Both the position numbers and the translations under genes were made by a program. The notes under the pieces are model-generated. The model saw only the letters and a list, made by a program, of their open reading frames with translations, searched no databases and was not told where the DNA came from. From contig CM074767.1 of assembly GCA_037355855.1 (NCBI GenBank), positions 2,170,001 to 2,234,000 on the forward strand: a stretch of 64,000 nt of DNA, read 5' to 3'. Source of the DNA: Pseudo-nitzschia pungens (taxonomy: Eukaryota; Bacillariophyta; Bacillariophyceae; Bacillariales; Bacillariaceae). Below, one piece after another: positions 1 to 10,978 of the stretch; within the stretch, counting starts at the first letter, position 1, and each line of letters opens with the position of its first letter.

Positions 1-454
1 ACTTTACAGTACTAAGTGTACAGGCTGAGAAAAAAAATGACAGGTCTGTGCATACCCGTTCCTAGTAGGTACCGACAGTACGTACAGGCTGGGGATGTGT
101 AGGTTTCCAGTACGGTGTAAACGGTACGTATAAACTGTACGTACGGTACTGGTACAAATCTTTTGGCGGTACGTATAAACTGTACGTACGGTACTGGTAC
201 AAATCTTTTGGCGCGAAGTGGTGGAGGTACGGTAACTTAGTGTTGGTACATATTATACAGGATGAGGCTTCCCCGAGATGGTGGTAGCATTAAAAGATGG
301 AGAGAACACCTGTTTAGCAGTAGTAGACAGTAATAGTGGCACTACTGGATTGTATGCAGTTGGTATTGTTGGTTCGAGTCCCATCACGGGAATGTCTTTT
401 GCTACATCACGATGCAATAGAAATATTTTTGCTGCGAAGCATTTGTCACCAGGT
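1..454. other. Left-edge intergenic DNA, TACGGTAC-rich
   Basis: No gene is recognised. The stretch is rich in TACGTAC/GGTAC words. A short B-box-like string (GGTTCGAGTCC, 371-381) occurs, but no tRNA cloverleaf could be folded around it. The open frame from 278 to 538 runs into satellite DNA and looks fortuitous. Confidence 0.5.
123..212. repeat. 45-bp tandem duplication
   Basis: Two adjacent, essentially identical 45-bp units (123-167 and 168-212). Each begins GGTACGTATAAACTGTACGT and ends in CAAATCTTTTGGC. The identity suggests a recent local duplication. Confidence 0.9.
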
Positions 455-1505
455 GATCTATTCAGTTATTCAATGGTGACATCCATACCATTGGTGATTT
501 TTGAATACTTCTTTTTGCATACTCTTGCCCATGCATAGGATGAGAAATATTCACACTGGAATCACACAAATATTGGCCAGATTCATTCTGATATGTGATT
601 TGCTACTTTCTTCTAGCAAATTCCGCAGTAGTGGAACAAATATTAATTATTCAGTGGTGACACCCAAATTATAGGTGATTTTTGAATACTTCTTTTTGAA
701 TAGTCTTGCCCATGCACAGGATGAGAAATATTCACACTGGAATCACACAACTATTGGCCGCATTCATTCAGATATGTGATTTGGTACTTTTTTCTAGTAA
801 ATTCCGCAGTAGTGGAACAAATATTAATTATTCAGTGGTGACACCCAAATTATTGGTGATTTTTGAATACTTCTTTTTGAATAGTCTTGCCCATGCACAG
901 TATGAGGAATATTCACACTGGAATCACACAACTATTGGCCAGATTCATTCCGATATGTGATTTGGTACTTTTTTCTAGTAAATTCCGCAGTAGTGGAACA
1001 AATATTAATTATTCAGTGGTGACACCCAAATTATTGGTGATTTTTGAATACTTCTTTTTGCATACTCTTGCCCATGCACAGTATGAGGAATATTCACACT
1101 GGAATCACACAACTATTGGCCAGATTCATTCCAATATGTGATTTGGTACTTTTTTCTAGTAAATTCCGCAGTCGTTGACCAAATATTAATTATTCAGTGG
1201 TGACACCCATACCATTGGTGATTTTTGAATACTTCTTTTTGCATACTCTTCCCCATGCATAGGATGAGAAATATTCACACTGGAATCACACAAAGATTGG
1301 CCAGATTCATTCAGATATGTGATTTTACAGTATTTTCTAGTAAATTCCACAGTACTGGGCCAACTACTAATTATTCAGTGGTGACATCCAAATTATTGGT
1401 GATTTTTGAATACTTCTTTTTGAATAGTCTTGCCCATGCATAGGATGAGAAATATTCACACTGGAATCACACAAAGATTGGCCAGATTCATTCAGATATT
1501 TGATT
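455..1505. repeat. ~181-bp satellite array, about 5 full copies plus partial ends
   Basis: The landmark GATGAGAAATATTCACACTGG or a one-base variant recurs near 540, 720, 901, 1082, 1264 and 1446, giving a period of 180-182 bp. Each unit also contains a TTCAGTGGTGACA box and a GTGATTTTTGAATACTTC box. A partial unit precedes the array (about 455-538) and another ends it (about 1444-1505). Copies differ by a few point changes and small indels. Short open frames occur in each copy because the unit lacks stops in one frame; they look like by-products of the repeat and not genes. Confidence 0.93.
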
Positions 1506-2353
1506 TGATGGTATATTCACTGAGGTAGTACTATTCTTGCTGCTTGTAGTAGTAGTACAGTTATACACTGCTGCTACATACTACTGCAGTGCGTAGGTAG
1601 TAGTACATAAGAGGTAGTCCAAAATTATGGCGCAGCGGGGCTGGCTCTCTGTGGTTTAGGTGGCGCGCGATATCACCATCATCAGCTTTCTACTGGTTTC
1701 TACTATTACTTCAGTACGGTACATACTACTAGTAGTAACTCTACTGCTATCATGTAGAAGAAATCAATTCTCGGCAAACACATGCATGACAGAAAATGTG
1801 TCGTAAATCTTACTTCACATAATTTTGGGTCGGAACGGAACAAGAAAGACGGCAACTGAAATATAATGAGATGGAAATGGTAAGTGAACCACATCAAGGT
1901 TGGAGGAGGTATTAATCATGGATTTTGATTCGTCTAACTGTGCATCATTGACTTGCCTGCTTGCTCCTGATAGGGAGGCGACCGCAACTGCTGATGAAAT
2001 AGGATGCAACAGCAAATGAAATATAATGCAACGGTGAGTGAAGTACATCAAGATCTGGGGTATTGATAATGGATTTCAATTGTTCTAATTCTGCATTGAG
2101 TTGCCTGCTTGCTACTGATAGGGAAGAATCAACTTTAATTCGACGGGGCAACTGAAAAATGATGCGAAAAATGATGCGACGGGGCAACTGACACATATTG
2201 CGATCGCAAGACAAATATGATGGGATCGCAACTGACAAAATGATGCGATTGCAACTGATGAAATATGATGGTGCGATGTGAGGAGACCTTTACTGGCAGT
2301 ACAGATACCGGTATGGATGAAATTATCACGATGACCATTATTTAAAAATCGTT
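1506..2353. repeat. AT-rich DNA with a degenerate ~170-bp duplication
   Basis: No gene recognised. Two diverged units, roughly 1856-2015 and 2020-2150, share in the same order an AAATATAATG box, GTGAAcCACATCAAG-like text, ATGGATTTyrATT and TTGCCTGCTTGCT..TGATAGGGA. Downstream (2145-2280) short GATGCGA / GCAACTGA motifs are iterated. The minus-strand open frames here (about 60-100 codons) overlap one another and only follow the repeats. Confidence 0.6.
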
Positions 2354-2710
2354 TGAACCAAAATTTGTGTGGTGTGCATGAGGACGAAGACGATCGGAGC
2401 AAAGAGCAACGACGATTTCAAGGACGACGAAGACGATCGAAGCGAAGAGCAACGACGATTTCAGAGAGGACGACGAAGCCAATCGAAGCGAAGAGCAACG
2501 ACAATTTCAGAGAGGACGACGATTTCAGGGAGGACGACGAAGAGGAAGGCAATTTGGAGCGAAGAGCAACGACGACTTCAGGGAGGACGAAGACAATCGA
2601 AGCGAGAAGCAACGACGACTTCAAGGACGACGAAGACAAGGACGATCGAAACGAAGAGCGACGACGATTTCAAGGACGACGACTTCTTTTAACGAACCAA
2701 AATTTGTGTG
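2354..2710. repeat. Purine-rich short tandem array flanked by a 17-bp direct repeat
   Basis: From about 2380 to 2690 the words CGAAGCGAAGAGCAACGACG, ATTTCA and GAGGACGACGAAGAC are iterated with a period near 45-50 bp. GAACCAAAATTTGTGTG lies at both edges (2354-2370 and 2694-2710). Two plus-strand frames and one minus-strand frame are open because the purine-rich repeat lacks stops. The hypothetical products are low-complexity Arg/Glu/Asp peptides with no recognisable domain, so I do not call a gene. Confidence 0.7.
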
Positions 2711-2821
2711 TGCGTGTGTGAGAAAATTGAACAGAGAATAAACAATTATTAGAGTAATATCAATATTTATCAAAAGAAAGACTTATATTTTGCATCATAG
2801 TGTTTCAAAAATTTTTTTCAT

Positions 2822-3139
2822 GGGGGTCGCGATTCCTGGGCTTCGGGTAATAATTGTGATTTTTGTGATGAATTTCTTGAGGGGTGTGATGGGAAATACT
2901 TTGTGTCGGGATGAGAAATCAATTTTTGGGAGTGAATTTCTGCAACAGTCTCATAATATATAATGATGGTAGGGTCGGTAATAATGAGTCAGATTGAAAA
3001 AAAATTTGGGTCGAGTTTGAATTTTATTTTTTTTTCTCGTAATTGAGGTAGTATCTGGGTCGCGATTGGGGTTGCGAATCGCGAGAGAGCTAGGAATCGA
3101 GCTACGTCAAAATGAGCCAGGAATAAATCGCGACCCCCC
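2822..3139. mobile_element. Inverted-repeat element with GGGGGTCGCGATT ends (MITE candidate)
   Basis: The left end reads GGGGGTCGCGATTCCTGG (2823-2840). The right end, reverse-complemented from about 3117-3139, reads GGGGGTCGCGATT then TATTCCTGG, so the ends match as an inverted repeat apart from a 4-base gap. Related TCGCGATT words sit inside (3058-3090) and a further GGGGTCGCGA copy lies just outside at about 3155. There is no coding capacity. No clear target-site duplication was found, so the element call is tentative. Confidence 0.45.
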
Positions 3140-4265
3140 TAAATAAATTCTTGGGAGGGGTCGCGAAACAGTTTTCGGACGATTAGAGGAGTGAGCTTGC
3201 ACTTCAATCAATTGATCAAACCCAGCAACTCAATGGTTTTATGCAGTAGTATGGTAGTTGATAATGCTGCTGCCCAATTGATTTGGTCAGTTTTGAAATT
3301 GTTGGGATGCTTCTTTCTCTTGCTTGACTGAAAATGAGGAACATACTACTACTAGTAGTACTCGTAGTCGTAGTAAACCTTAGTAGCAGTAGAGCACTGA
3401 AATGCCTTGGTTTTCTAAATGCATGTACTAGTAGTAGTAGCGTCCATTGTTTGTTCCTTCTTGGAGTTGCAGTTTGCAACTTTCAAAATGCTGATACTAC
3501 TGATTGCAGGCTCTGCCAAAAAGGAAAGAGAGCCGATCGATCTCCTGCGCAGAGCATTGTTTATCAAATGAGAGCCTTTTTGGTGTGTGCAACAAGAATG
3601 CCGTGCGGGACAAAACGTTGACGATAGTTTGGTGTTGGTGGTCAAGAAGCACCGCGAGACCCGGTGCTGTTCCACCGTACTCGACCTCCCCGTACGAATT
3701 CAATCAATCGCTAGTACGTGTCCAGCCCGAGCAACAACGAGCTACTAATAGTAGTAGTAGTAGTACTAACGGAGGCCTCCCTTCTTGGATTGAACCCACA
3801 ACGAGGGGTCGCGTGCGTTTCCAATCCTTAGTGCCTTGCATAAGATACTACTACGCAGGTGACAACAGCAACACAGAACACAATCGACACAACATCCGCC
3901 GGCGTAGAATGGGTTCCGGCAACTGTTGCCGACGACTGACGCAGTGGGATGCATGTACAGGGGCGGGATTTGTTGATTTGCAATTCTTGCTATGCAGGTA
4001 TAGTTGCGGTATGTTCCTTTGTTGGGGTAGTAATGCATCTATCATTAAAATCGACTGTGACCATGAACAGTAATGATTTGTATTATTAGCGAGGACACAA
4101 CCGTGGCCACGTCTCGTGGTACGGAACGGAACAATCGTTGGATTTTCGAACTCGTTGCCAGGCACTCTTCGTCCGTGGCAGCCTTTCACGACCCGGTTCC
4201 ATTTTCCTTTGAGCACATTGCCGTGGTGTTCGTTCATGGTAAAATACCTTCCAGTGGTGTGTTGC
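3140..4265. other. Intergenic region and 3' flank of the KH gene
   Basis: Contains TAG/CTA trinucleotide runs at about 3345-3440 and 3745-3765. Open frames on both strands (e.g. 3504-4073 plus) have no recognisable domain, mixed low-complexity composition and mutual overlap, so none is called. The final ~200 bp is probably the 3' UTR of the minus-strand KH gene that ends at 4266. Confidence 0.5.
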
Positions 4266-5934
4266 TTACCACCCTTCGGAATCGTCCCCAAAGTGTTCGT
4301 CGCTGTATTTCTGCTCTCGCAACTCGGTGTCCCGATCCATGAGCAACTTGATGTAGCTGATGGCCTTTTCGACATCGTTGGACTTTCCGACGCAAATCAC
4401 GTTTTCGGTGGTGGACCAGGATTCGTCCGAGGGCATGTAGACCTCGACCTTGTAGTTGCCGCGAATGTGCTTGATTTCCGATCCGCGGGAACCAATGACG
4501 CAATGGAAGAATTCCTGTGGGACGTAGACTTCCTGGTGGATCAACCCCGGGTGTGTGATCTCGTGGTGGTGGTACTGGCAGAGATCCCGAATGACCTGCT
4601 TGGCGGCCTTAACGTTGGCGGGCAAGTCGCCGGCGATTCCGACCCGGCAGGATGGCTCAACGTTACCGATCTGGAGCGATAGACAATGGGACGGGCACGC
4701 ACGAGAGAAAACATTGGTCAGAGACGAACGGACGAATCACCGGGCAAAGAAACACCCAAGACACCCAACCGCAAGTCATGCTCCATACACATCCATCACT
4801 GCCATAACCGCCATCCGTGACGGTGGCTCGCTAACTCATACGTACCTGCACGGTCTTGGGATTCCAGTCCGTCTTGGGAATGGTGAGCTTGACGTCGAGG
4901 GCGGTTTGGATGGCCTTGATAGTCTTTCCTCCCGTTCCGACAATTTCCGACAAGAATCGCGGATGGACCGATACAGAGGATTCCCCAAATCCATCCGCTT
5001 GCAAGAGCGCGGCGTATCCACGGTCCGCCAGTTCCAGGATGGCCTTCTTGGCAATCTTTTGGGAATCGGCCGCATCTCCATCCGTGATGACGATCGTGGC
5101 GGTCTGTTTGGTCTTGCGTCCGCCGACAACCGGACGGAATTGGTTGGCCGGTTCGTCGGGTTTGGCGGGAGCATTGACATCGAGTCTGGTTCCGGTCTTT
5201 TCCTGAATGGCGTTCATGGTTGCTCCCTTGGGTCCGATGATGATTCCAACCCGAGCGGCATCGATCGTGACGGTGGTCGAGATCTTGGGAGCAACCGCTG
5301 CCTCTGCGGAAGCGGCGGCAGCTGCCTCGGCAGCGGCTGCTTGCTGCTGTTTCTTTCGGGCTGCATTCTTTTTCTTATTGGACTTTGTGGGGATGGTTTC
5401 CCATGCTTCCTCCTGAACGATGCGGGGCTGCAGAGGAACGATGGCCGGAGCGGGAGCGGGAGTAGGAGTGGGAGCCGGTGCGGGAGCCGGTGCTTTGGCG
5501 GGTTCCGGGGTGGGTTTGGCGTTGTTGCTGGCGCTGGCAGCAGCGGCTCCGTTTGTCGATGCTGCCTTTTTCTTTTTGTTTTTCTTCTTCTTTCCGGCGG
5601 ATGGGGCGGGCTCCGGAGCCGCTGCTGGAGGTTCGGCTACGGGCTCGGGTTCGGGAGCGGGAGCGGGAGCAGGGGCTGGCTCGGGAGCCGGAGCTGGCTC
5701 GGGAGCAGCCGCCGGGGCGGGGGCCGCCGCCGGAGGCTTCTTTTTGGTCTTTTTGCGGTTTCGTTTCTTCGCGGCTCCTCCGGTGGTGGTCACGGCTTTG
5801 GAAGCGGGAGCGTCCTTGCTCTTGATGCCGCTGCTGGAAGGCGACTCCTCCTTTTTGTTGAATCCGCCGACCAGGAACAGGGTGATCAAGACACCCACGC
5901 CAATGGCGACGAGGTGCGTAAGCAAATCCGGCAT
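4266..5934 (-). CDS. Membrane-anchored protein with three KH domains
   Basis: Likely an RNA-binding protein held at a membrane, probably the ER. Two exons: 5934-4846 and 4670-4266, joined across a 175-bp intron with donor CAG^GTACGT and acceptor CTCCAG^ATC in phase 0, giving about 497 residues. The start is the ATG at 5934, directly before a hydrophobic segment (about residues 5-25). A long Pro/Ala/Glu/Lys-rich linker follows (about 40-215). Three KH cores follow, each with the GXXG loop: GPKG, GTGG and GSRG. The intron falls just after the second KH. KH domains bind single-stranded RNA or DNA through this loop. The tandem arrangement recalls vigilin-type proteins, but the N-terminal anchor is unlike vigilin. 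Orthology is not established. Confidence 0.85.
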
Positions 5935-8261
5935 GTTGTTTCCACGCAAGATACAAACACCAAAGAAGGGGACTAGCTGCGACTGCGACTACTGCTGTTG
6001 CTGCTTAGACAGGTGTGACCTGCTTGTTTCGTTACGATTGATTGTGTCAGTGTCCGATGACAGATGATGATGACGATGGGAGGTGCAAAAGCCAAAACCA
6101 ATTACTGTAATCTTACCGTCCTTCGTAGCTGGATTGGGTCATAATAATCCTGCATCCTGCAGCAGGGGAGTTCGACAAATTCAAAAAATCACGAAGTAAT
6201 TGGAATCTTACCGTACTGTAGACCTTTACGTCGCTTTGGCTTACCGTGTGTAGGATGTACGGTAGAGCCTTAGACCCGAGCGACGGGGCCCAGACAACAT
6301 CGTCACACAGCCGTTGATCTTCAATCCTGTCCGTGACAGAGGGAAATGCAAAGATCGGAGTTGACGAACGAACCAATCGGTATCCAGAATCTCTACGATG
6401 TACCAAACTCTACGTAAAATTACGCAATTCGGATTTTTTCGTCCGATCACCGTAACGTCGTATGATGTTTCACTTGTCTGGTACTGTAATCTTACGTACG
6501 AGTACGTACTCTCACTTACCGGACAGATGGTTGGACGCACATGCAGAACGTACGGTACGGATGGACGTCAATGCGGTTTATGATCGTGATTCGCAACTCG
6601 TCACACGGACTGGGCAAGGTTTTCAATGCCATTCACCTACCGTAAGGTTACTACCGTTAGAGTACCGGTTCTAGCAGCAGTAGTAGTAGTAGTTGACTCC
6701 ACTTTTGATCTGATTTGGGAAATAATGACTTTTGAGCTACAAGACTACATCCACAGATACAACAGACAAAATAACTTTTCCCCTCCTTTATTAGTAGTAG
6801 AATGTACTATTGCTGTTGGTGTCATTCTTCTTCATTTTTGTTTTGGCCTTGTTGCCATCCAGACTCACTCTGTCACTTGATTTCCTTCCTTTTTCCATTA
6901 GGAAGATTTGATCAACAACAAATTTCTCATTGGTAGTGTTGACTTTTTGTTGTCAGAGTTCTGTCAGAGTCAATTTAGACTGGTTTGGGTTTGGGTGGTG
7001 GACTTCTTGAGGACTGAATGTGTGACCAGATAATCATACTAGTACTAGTAGTAGTACCAGATTGGGTGCTTTGCTGTCCCTTTGTTGCTGTTCTGTCGAT
7101 AGATTGTTTCACTCTCTCATCAATGAGTGTCAACGTATTTCTTTTTTATTAACAAACCTCTATTTCTTGTTTATTAACATACCTCTCTTGTGTACAATTG
7201 GTTTACTCTTGCAACGGTCAAATAATATGAATGACCCTGATTGCAGTTAAGTGAAAACAAAACCAGTGACTTTAAATTGCACTGACTTTGCAGTATTTGT
7301 AGCAGGATTGGTTTTTCTGTACTAGTTGTACACTGCTCTTTTTTCAGGGGTTGCATTCAAATCCCCACAAAACGAATTTTTCTTGCTTTCTTGCAAACCA
7401 AGAGATTAGAACTCCACTTCATGCACGCCCCCATCAAGCAAAACCCCCATGAGTACCCAAAAATTTGGACCTCGTTCTTCAGATCCAGCGAAAGAGGTGT
7501 GTTACTAGGAGGTAAATTGATCAAACCTGTACTTCCAAACTACAAATACCTCAACAGACAAAGATGGCATATTCAGAGTTCAGGCATTGCCTTGACAACT
7601 CCTCATGCAGAGCACATTTGTTGCTGCCTGTTGAAAACTTCATACCCCCCCCTCATATTCTCAACAACCCAAAATACTTGCACTACATACTTAATTGAAG
7701 AGTTTCTTGTTCATATTTCTGTAACCAGACGGGACATACAATGTGCATGGAGTGTGAGTAGTAGGAAGTAGTTCTTTCTTTTTGGGCAGCAACCAATTAT
7801 CCCATATGCGTGTGCAATGTAGACGTCTGTGCATTGAGGGACGTATCTGGAAAATGAAGCCTAGATGAACCAGAATCAAAATCAGGCGGATGTGCATGCA
7901 CATTCCCTCACGAATCTAAATGATTTTCGAAGTAATCATGTCCGTCACTTACAGAACGGACAAGCATCTTTCATTGATACTTCGTATCATATTTATTCTA
8001 TTATTGTTTATTCTGTTGCATCGTGCTTATTTTTATGGTGCACTATCACGATGCTCAGCAGTGTTAGGTCGAAGCCTGTTTCTAGTAGTACTTTCCCAAT
8101 AAGTCTTCGATAACACATATCCTTGCTTTTGTTTCATTGCCTTGCCCTCGGTAGCTTTTCGTTGCCAACCAAAATTCCCAGGTTTTCAAATCATCGAACG
8201 GCGAGTGCAGGTACAGTTCTACACTTTCGAAGCCTTGAACTTTCTTCAAGCAAGTGACTTT
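5935..8261. other. 2.3-kb intergenic region
   Basis: No gene is supported. It holds TTACCGTA/GTAATCTTAC motifs (6110-6660), TAG trinucleotide runs (6673-6692, 7035-7058) and AT-rich DNA. The longest plus-strand frame with an ATG (about 7421-7771, ~116 codons) has no recognisable domain and is probably chance. The first few hundred bases include the promoter and 5' leader of the KH gene. Confidence 0.5.
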
Positions 8262-10332
8262 TTACAAAGTGGCAGCAGCATTCATCAAGCTAGTGAGACC
8301 CTTTGCTGCAGCAAAGGCTGATTCCTCCTTCTTCATAACAGAGCCAATTAGTCGGTTCGAAGACGAGGCTGAATCCTCCTTCTTCCCATCGGAGCCAATT
8401 TGTTGGCTCGAAGACGAGGAAGAACAAGCACTGTCTTGAGCTGTCGCAGTAGCAACAACATTCTTGTTATTGCGACGGGCTCGCTTTGCGTCCTTCTGCA
8501 AGGCATACTTTTCCCTTTGACGCTCCCGGCATCTAACACACTTCGTCGCAGACCCCTTTTCCCCGAATGCGGCCCACTGACGAAAATTTTTGCATCCTTT
8601 GCACCATTTGATTTCCACGCCATCATCGACCATAACCCACACCGTTACATCACATGCGGTGCACAGCCCTTTATTCTGGCGTGGAATGATGTGTGCTGTC
8701 CCATCGTCGCTACTCATCGCAGCACGTCCCTTCTCCATTAAACTAGACGCAGAACAAATACGAAGCTTACCGCACATGACACAGTGTTTCTTACCCGCGA
8801 CAGCTTTAGAAGCGCTAGTGTCGCCAGAGGCGAGTCCTCGGGACTTTGACAAGTAAGCAGGATAGTTCACGATCCGGTGAAAGTCGGGTATAGGTACATT
8901 TTTGGTACTATCGACTTTCCTGTAAATCCATCGACAATTCAGTGGCAGCAACAAGACAATTAGCTATCTCTCACTCCAGATTCTCTATGCGTGTAGGACA
9001 AACAAGAACCACAGAAAGAACTTACCCCCAATGTTTGGCCGGAGCGGGGTCCTCGAGAGGAACACAACGGTTTGCACTCAATGGCTTTCCAACAGCTTCA
9101 GACTTGTTGATACCCGTACTGTTCAGACTTCGGTCCAACTCCGAGTCAACATTCTTAACACCAATGCCCGAAGATTTCTTCGACGTTGACAAGGTCACAG
9201 TTGGAATCTGTTGGTGAGGCGAAGAAAAAGGTGGGATGTGTTGTCCACCACGTTGATTCATTGGGGGTGGAGGGTAGGTTGGAGGATATGGAAAGAAGCC
9301 ATGGGTTGTATTTCCATGGTATGGTGATAGCATCAATGGTGGCACTGCACCAGGAGGAACGTGCGGGAGATATCGAGGATACATCACGGGATAAACCGCA
9401 AACGAAGCCATGTGATGATGAAATGCTGGCGATGGGAGGACACCCGGATGAAATCCTTGGTGTGGCATCGGGTGGGGGAGATGTCGAGATGGAACTAACT
9501 GCCTCTTTCCATTGGTGGCTTCAGATCCCTTTTGTCCAGAGTATGTTGTAGCCATGTCTGTTGTTCTATTCCTCATGTCAGCCATTGCAGAAGCCACTGC
9601 TGCTGCATCAGCGGCATTTCCACTATCAACAATGCTAGACCCATGCGCAGCTGTGTCGTCAACCGCACCACTCGATTTGCAATCGGATTTTAATTTCTTC
9701 GACGTTGATTGTAATGTTTCCTTTGTGTCAGAATCAGAAATCGTAGTTCGTTTCCCCGATACAAGATACGAATCACGCCGAACCAGAACTGGGCTCCCGG
9801 ACTCCGATGACGAGGAAAACTCCTGATGTCGTTGTTGTTGTGACCTGGGTGGATAATCCTCGTCTTCACTTCGGGATACTCGTCTCTTGACCTGAGAGAG
9901 AGGGCGAGAGAAGCGATGATTGCCGTGGTCTGAGGGTGCAAGAGGACTAGAATCACTTTTTACAGGTGTTTGTTCGGACTCCGTGAACGAAACATCAATG
10001 GCAGCCGAGGAGTTGTGAGTCGAGATAATATGACCAGTGCTTGACGACGGAGTGATGACATTCTTAATGATTTGGCGAGGTGGTGGGGAAGATGATTGAT
10101 GGAAAGAACTAACGGAATCAAAGGATGATTCTACGACAGCAGCGGAGACCTTTTTAGCCATTGCAACGACGGGATCGGAGGGTCCCAAAAAGTTCGGTCG
10201 AGCAACTTGGATGGGCAATTCCTCCCTTCGAACAAACGAAGAGTCCATTCCATTCTTCGGTCCAACACCAGAATCTTTTAGGTGTTTTTGCTCAGCCATC
10301 TCGTCTTGTAAGTGGGGCATCTTTTGTTGCAT
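8262..10332 (-). CDS. Cys-rich putative zinc-binding protein, probably diatom-restricted
   Basis: Two exons, 10332-9026 and 8919-8262, with a 106-bp intron (donor GGGG^GTAAGT, acceptor TTACAG^GAAAG), give about 654 residues. The ATG at 10332 is the first in frame after an upstream stop; a second in-frame ATG lies 4 codons downstream. Exon 1 encodes disordered Ser/Pro/Thr sequence with a His/Pro/Tyr-rich stretch near residue 320-370. Exon 2 encodes the conserved-looking part: a block beginning VPIPDFHRIV, then CVMCGKLR, CTACDVTVW, WCKGCKNFRQWAAFG and CVRCRERQREK. That makes four CxxC pairs, which suggests two structural zinc sites. A basic tail and Ser/Ala-rich C-terminus follow. The function is unknown; I recall similar blocks in diatom predicted proteins but cannot name a characterised family. 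Confidence 0.8.
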
Positions 10333-10978
10333 CGATGAGACTGATAGCGAGTGCGTGCAACGGGCACCAAGATCACAAATCAGGCTCAAAAATGTGGGAT
10401 GACGATTTATCTAAAAAAAATCGGTTGGGGTTTTGGCGCGCTTTTTCTGTACCTCTTTAGACCATAATGCGTTGAGAACGGAGCGTTGGCTTCTCCTATG
10501 AGAGACTTTTTTTGGTTTCTTACAATTGCGCACCCTGCCGGCGCTGTAATTTCGGCGATTTTGGCGGATTGATAGGTCAAAATCAATCACCAAAACCATT
10601 ATATAAATGAGCGTGCGTTGCGCGCGTACCGACTTCTTAAAAAAACCGGGACAAGGTTTTGGAGCAAGTCACATTTCACGGTTACGGGTAAGATTACGAT
10701 GAAACGTACCGGATACGGGCCTTTACAAGTAAGTGAAGGGTTACGATATTGGTAACCTTACCTGTACCGGTATCTGTACCGGTACCGGTAATTAGGAAAT
10801 CATCTCTCATTAGTATTATTTCTTCGTATCAACGGAAAGCCTACAGTACTGTACGTACGGACGAAAGCAGACCTGTACTCATACCAGGTACGAGTACGAA
10901 GTATCCTTAAGGCTTACTTCGTTCTATTCATACGGAGGGCTCCTACAAACTACGAAGTACAGTAAGTTACTTCGTAAT
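10333..10978. other. Intergenic region, promoter side of the Cys-rich gene
   Basis: No gene. From 10680 to 10800 the sequence is dominated by GGTTACGGGTAAGATTACG-like and ACCGGTACCGGTA words, i.e. dense GTAA..TTAC half-palindromes. TACTTCG-type motifs continue to the first MITE. Confidence 0.55.

Noticed and set aside
278..1443. Overlapping plus-strand frames of 70-86 codons with related peptides
   Set aside because: They are the satellite repeat read in its stop-poor frame; the same peptide shifts frame with each 181-bp unit and has no domain.
2353..2721. 122-codon plus-strand frame rich in Arg/Glu/Asp
   Set aside because: Consists only of the purine repeat; two other frames are equally open over the same bases.
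3780..3815. GGGTTCAATCC on the minus strand, considered as a tRNA T-arm
   Set aside because: The adjoining bases do not pair to form a T-stem or acceptor stem.
3504..4073. 189-codon plus-strand frame
   Set aside because: No recognisable domain, includes poly-Ser from a TAG microsatellite, and overlaps minus-strand frames of similar length.
4555..6067. Long Gly/Ser-, Ala- and Arg-rich frames on the plus strand over the KH gene
   Set aside because: They are antisense shadows of the Pro/Ala linker of the KH protein.
7421..7771. Possible ~116-aa protein
   Set aside because: No domain or composition that separates it from chance; no splice partner or neighbouring signal.
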